A DNA stretch of 64,000 nt, from contig NZ_CP109149.1 in NCBI RefSeq assembly GCF_035920345.1, positions 5,890,001-5,954,000 on the forward strand. Reading direction: 5' to 3'. The notes below the pieces were generated by a model, which was not told where the DNA came from, searched no databases, and worked only from the letters and a program-made list of their open reading frames with translations. Below, one piece after another: positions 25,171 to 64,000 of the stretch (positions within the stretch are counted from its first letter, which is position 1; every line of letters begins with the position of its first letter). Both the position numbers and the translations under genes were made by a program. Origin of the DNA: Nocardia vinacea. Its GTDB lineage: Bacteria > Actinomycetota > Actinomycetes > Mycobacteriales > Mycobacteriaceae.

Positions 25171-64000
<38,830 letters not shown>

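Overview
The window is chromosomal DNA from a high-GC Actinomycetota. The gene set (GTG starts, a thyA-dfrA pair, an actinobacterial DyP-encapsulin pair, an Scr1-type regulator with a DUF6879 partner, and a giant NRPS) points to Nocardia or a close Nocardiaceae relative. The assignment rests on gene content and style, not on a marker gene.

Left part (1-21 kb) is mostly ordinary metabolism and regulation. It holds: an NmrA-like oxidoreductase divergent from a double-length Lrp regulator; cobF; thyA-dfrA with overlapping start and stop; a cupin; a DyP peroxidase carrying an encapsulin cargo tag, translationally coupled to encapsulin; a PH-domain membrane protein; a TerD-type stress protein with a shortened paralogue; a TetR regulator with a perfect palindromic operator facing a permease; two DUF1989 proteins coupled to a carboxyltransferase that lacks its biotin carboxylase and biotin carrier parts; an epoxide hydrolase divergent from a WYL regulator; a MarR regulator divergent from a GDSL hydrolase; and a TetR regulator divergent from a peroxiredoxin-like protein over a 23-bp operator.

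Middle part (21-25.1 kb) is accessory and decayed. It has a beta-lactamase-family fragment, a small membrane protein, and an operon of Scr1-family regulator, DUF6879 protein and a small gene broken by one in-frame TGA. On the other strand is a run of very small overlapping genes ending in a DUF6968 protein. Two strong hairpins back to back separate this run from the NRPS.

Right part (25.2-64 kb) is a single minus-strand NRPS gene of at least 12,942 codons that runs off the right edge. Eleven adenylation-carrier modules are visible, with two epimerization domains. The A-domain codes read serine three times and threonine once. The second epimerization domain has lost a catalytic His. The protein ends in a condensation domain followed by a truncated, motif-less adenylation half-domain, with no thioesterase or reductase. 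Short interspersed repeats sit in frame inside the NRPS, and one copy also forms the N-terminus of dfrA.
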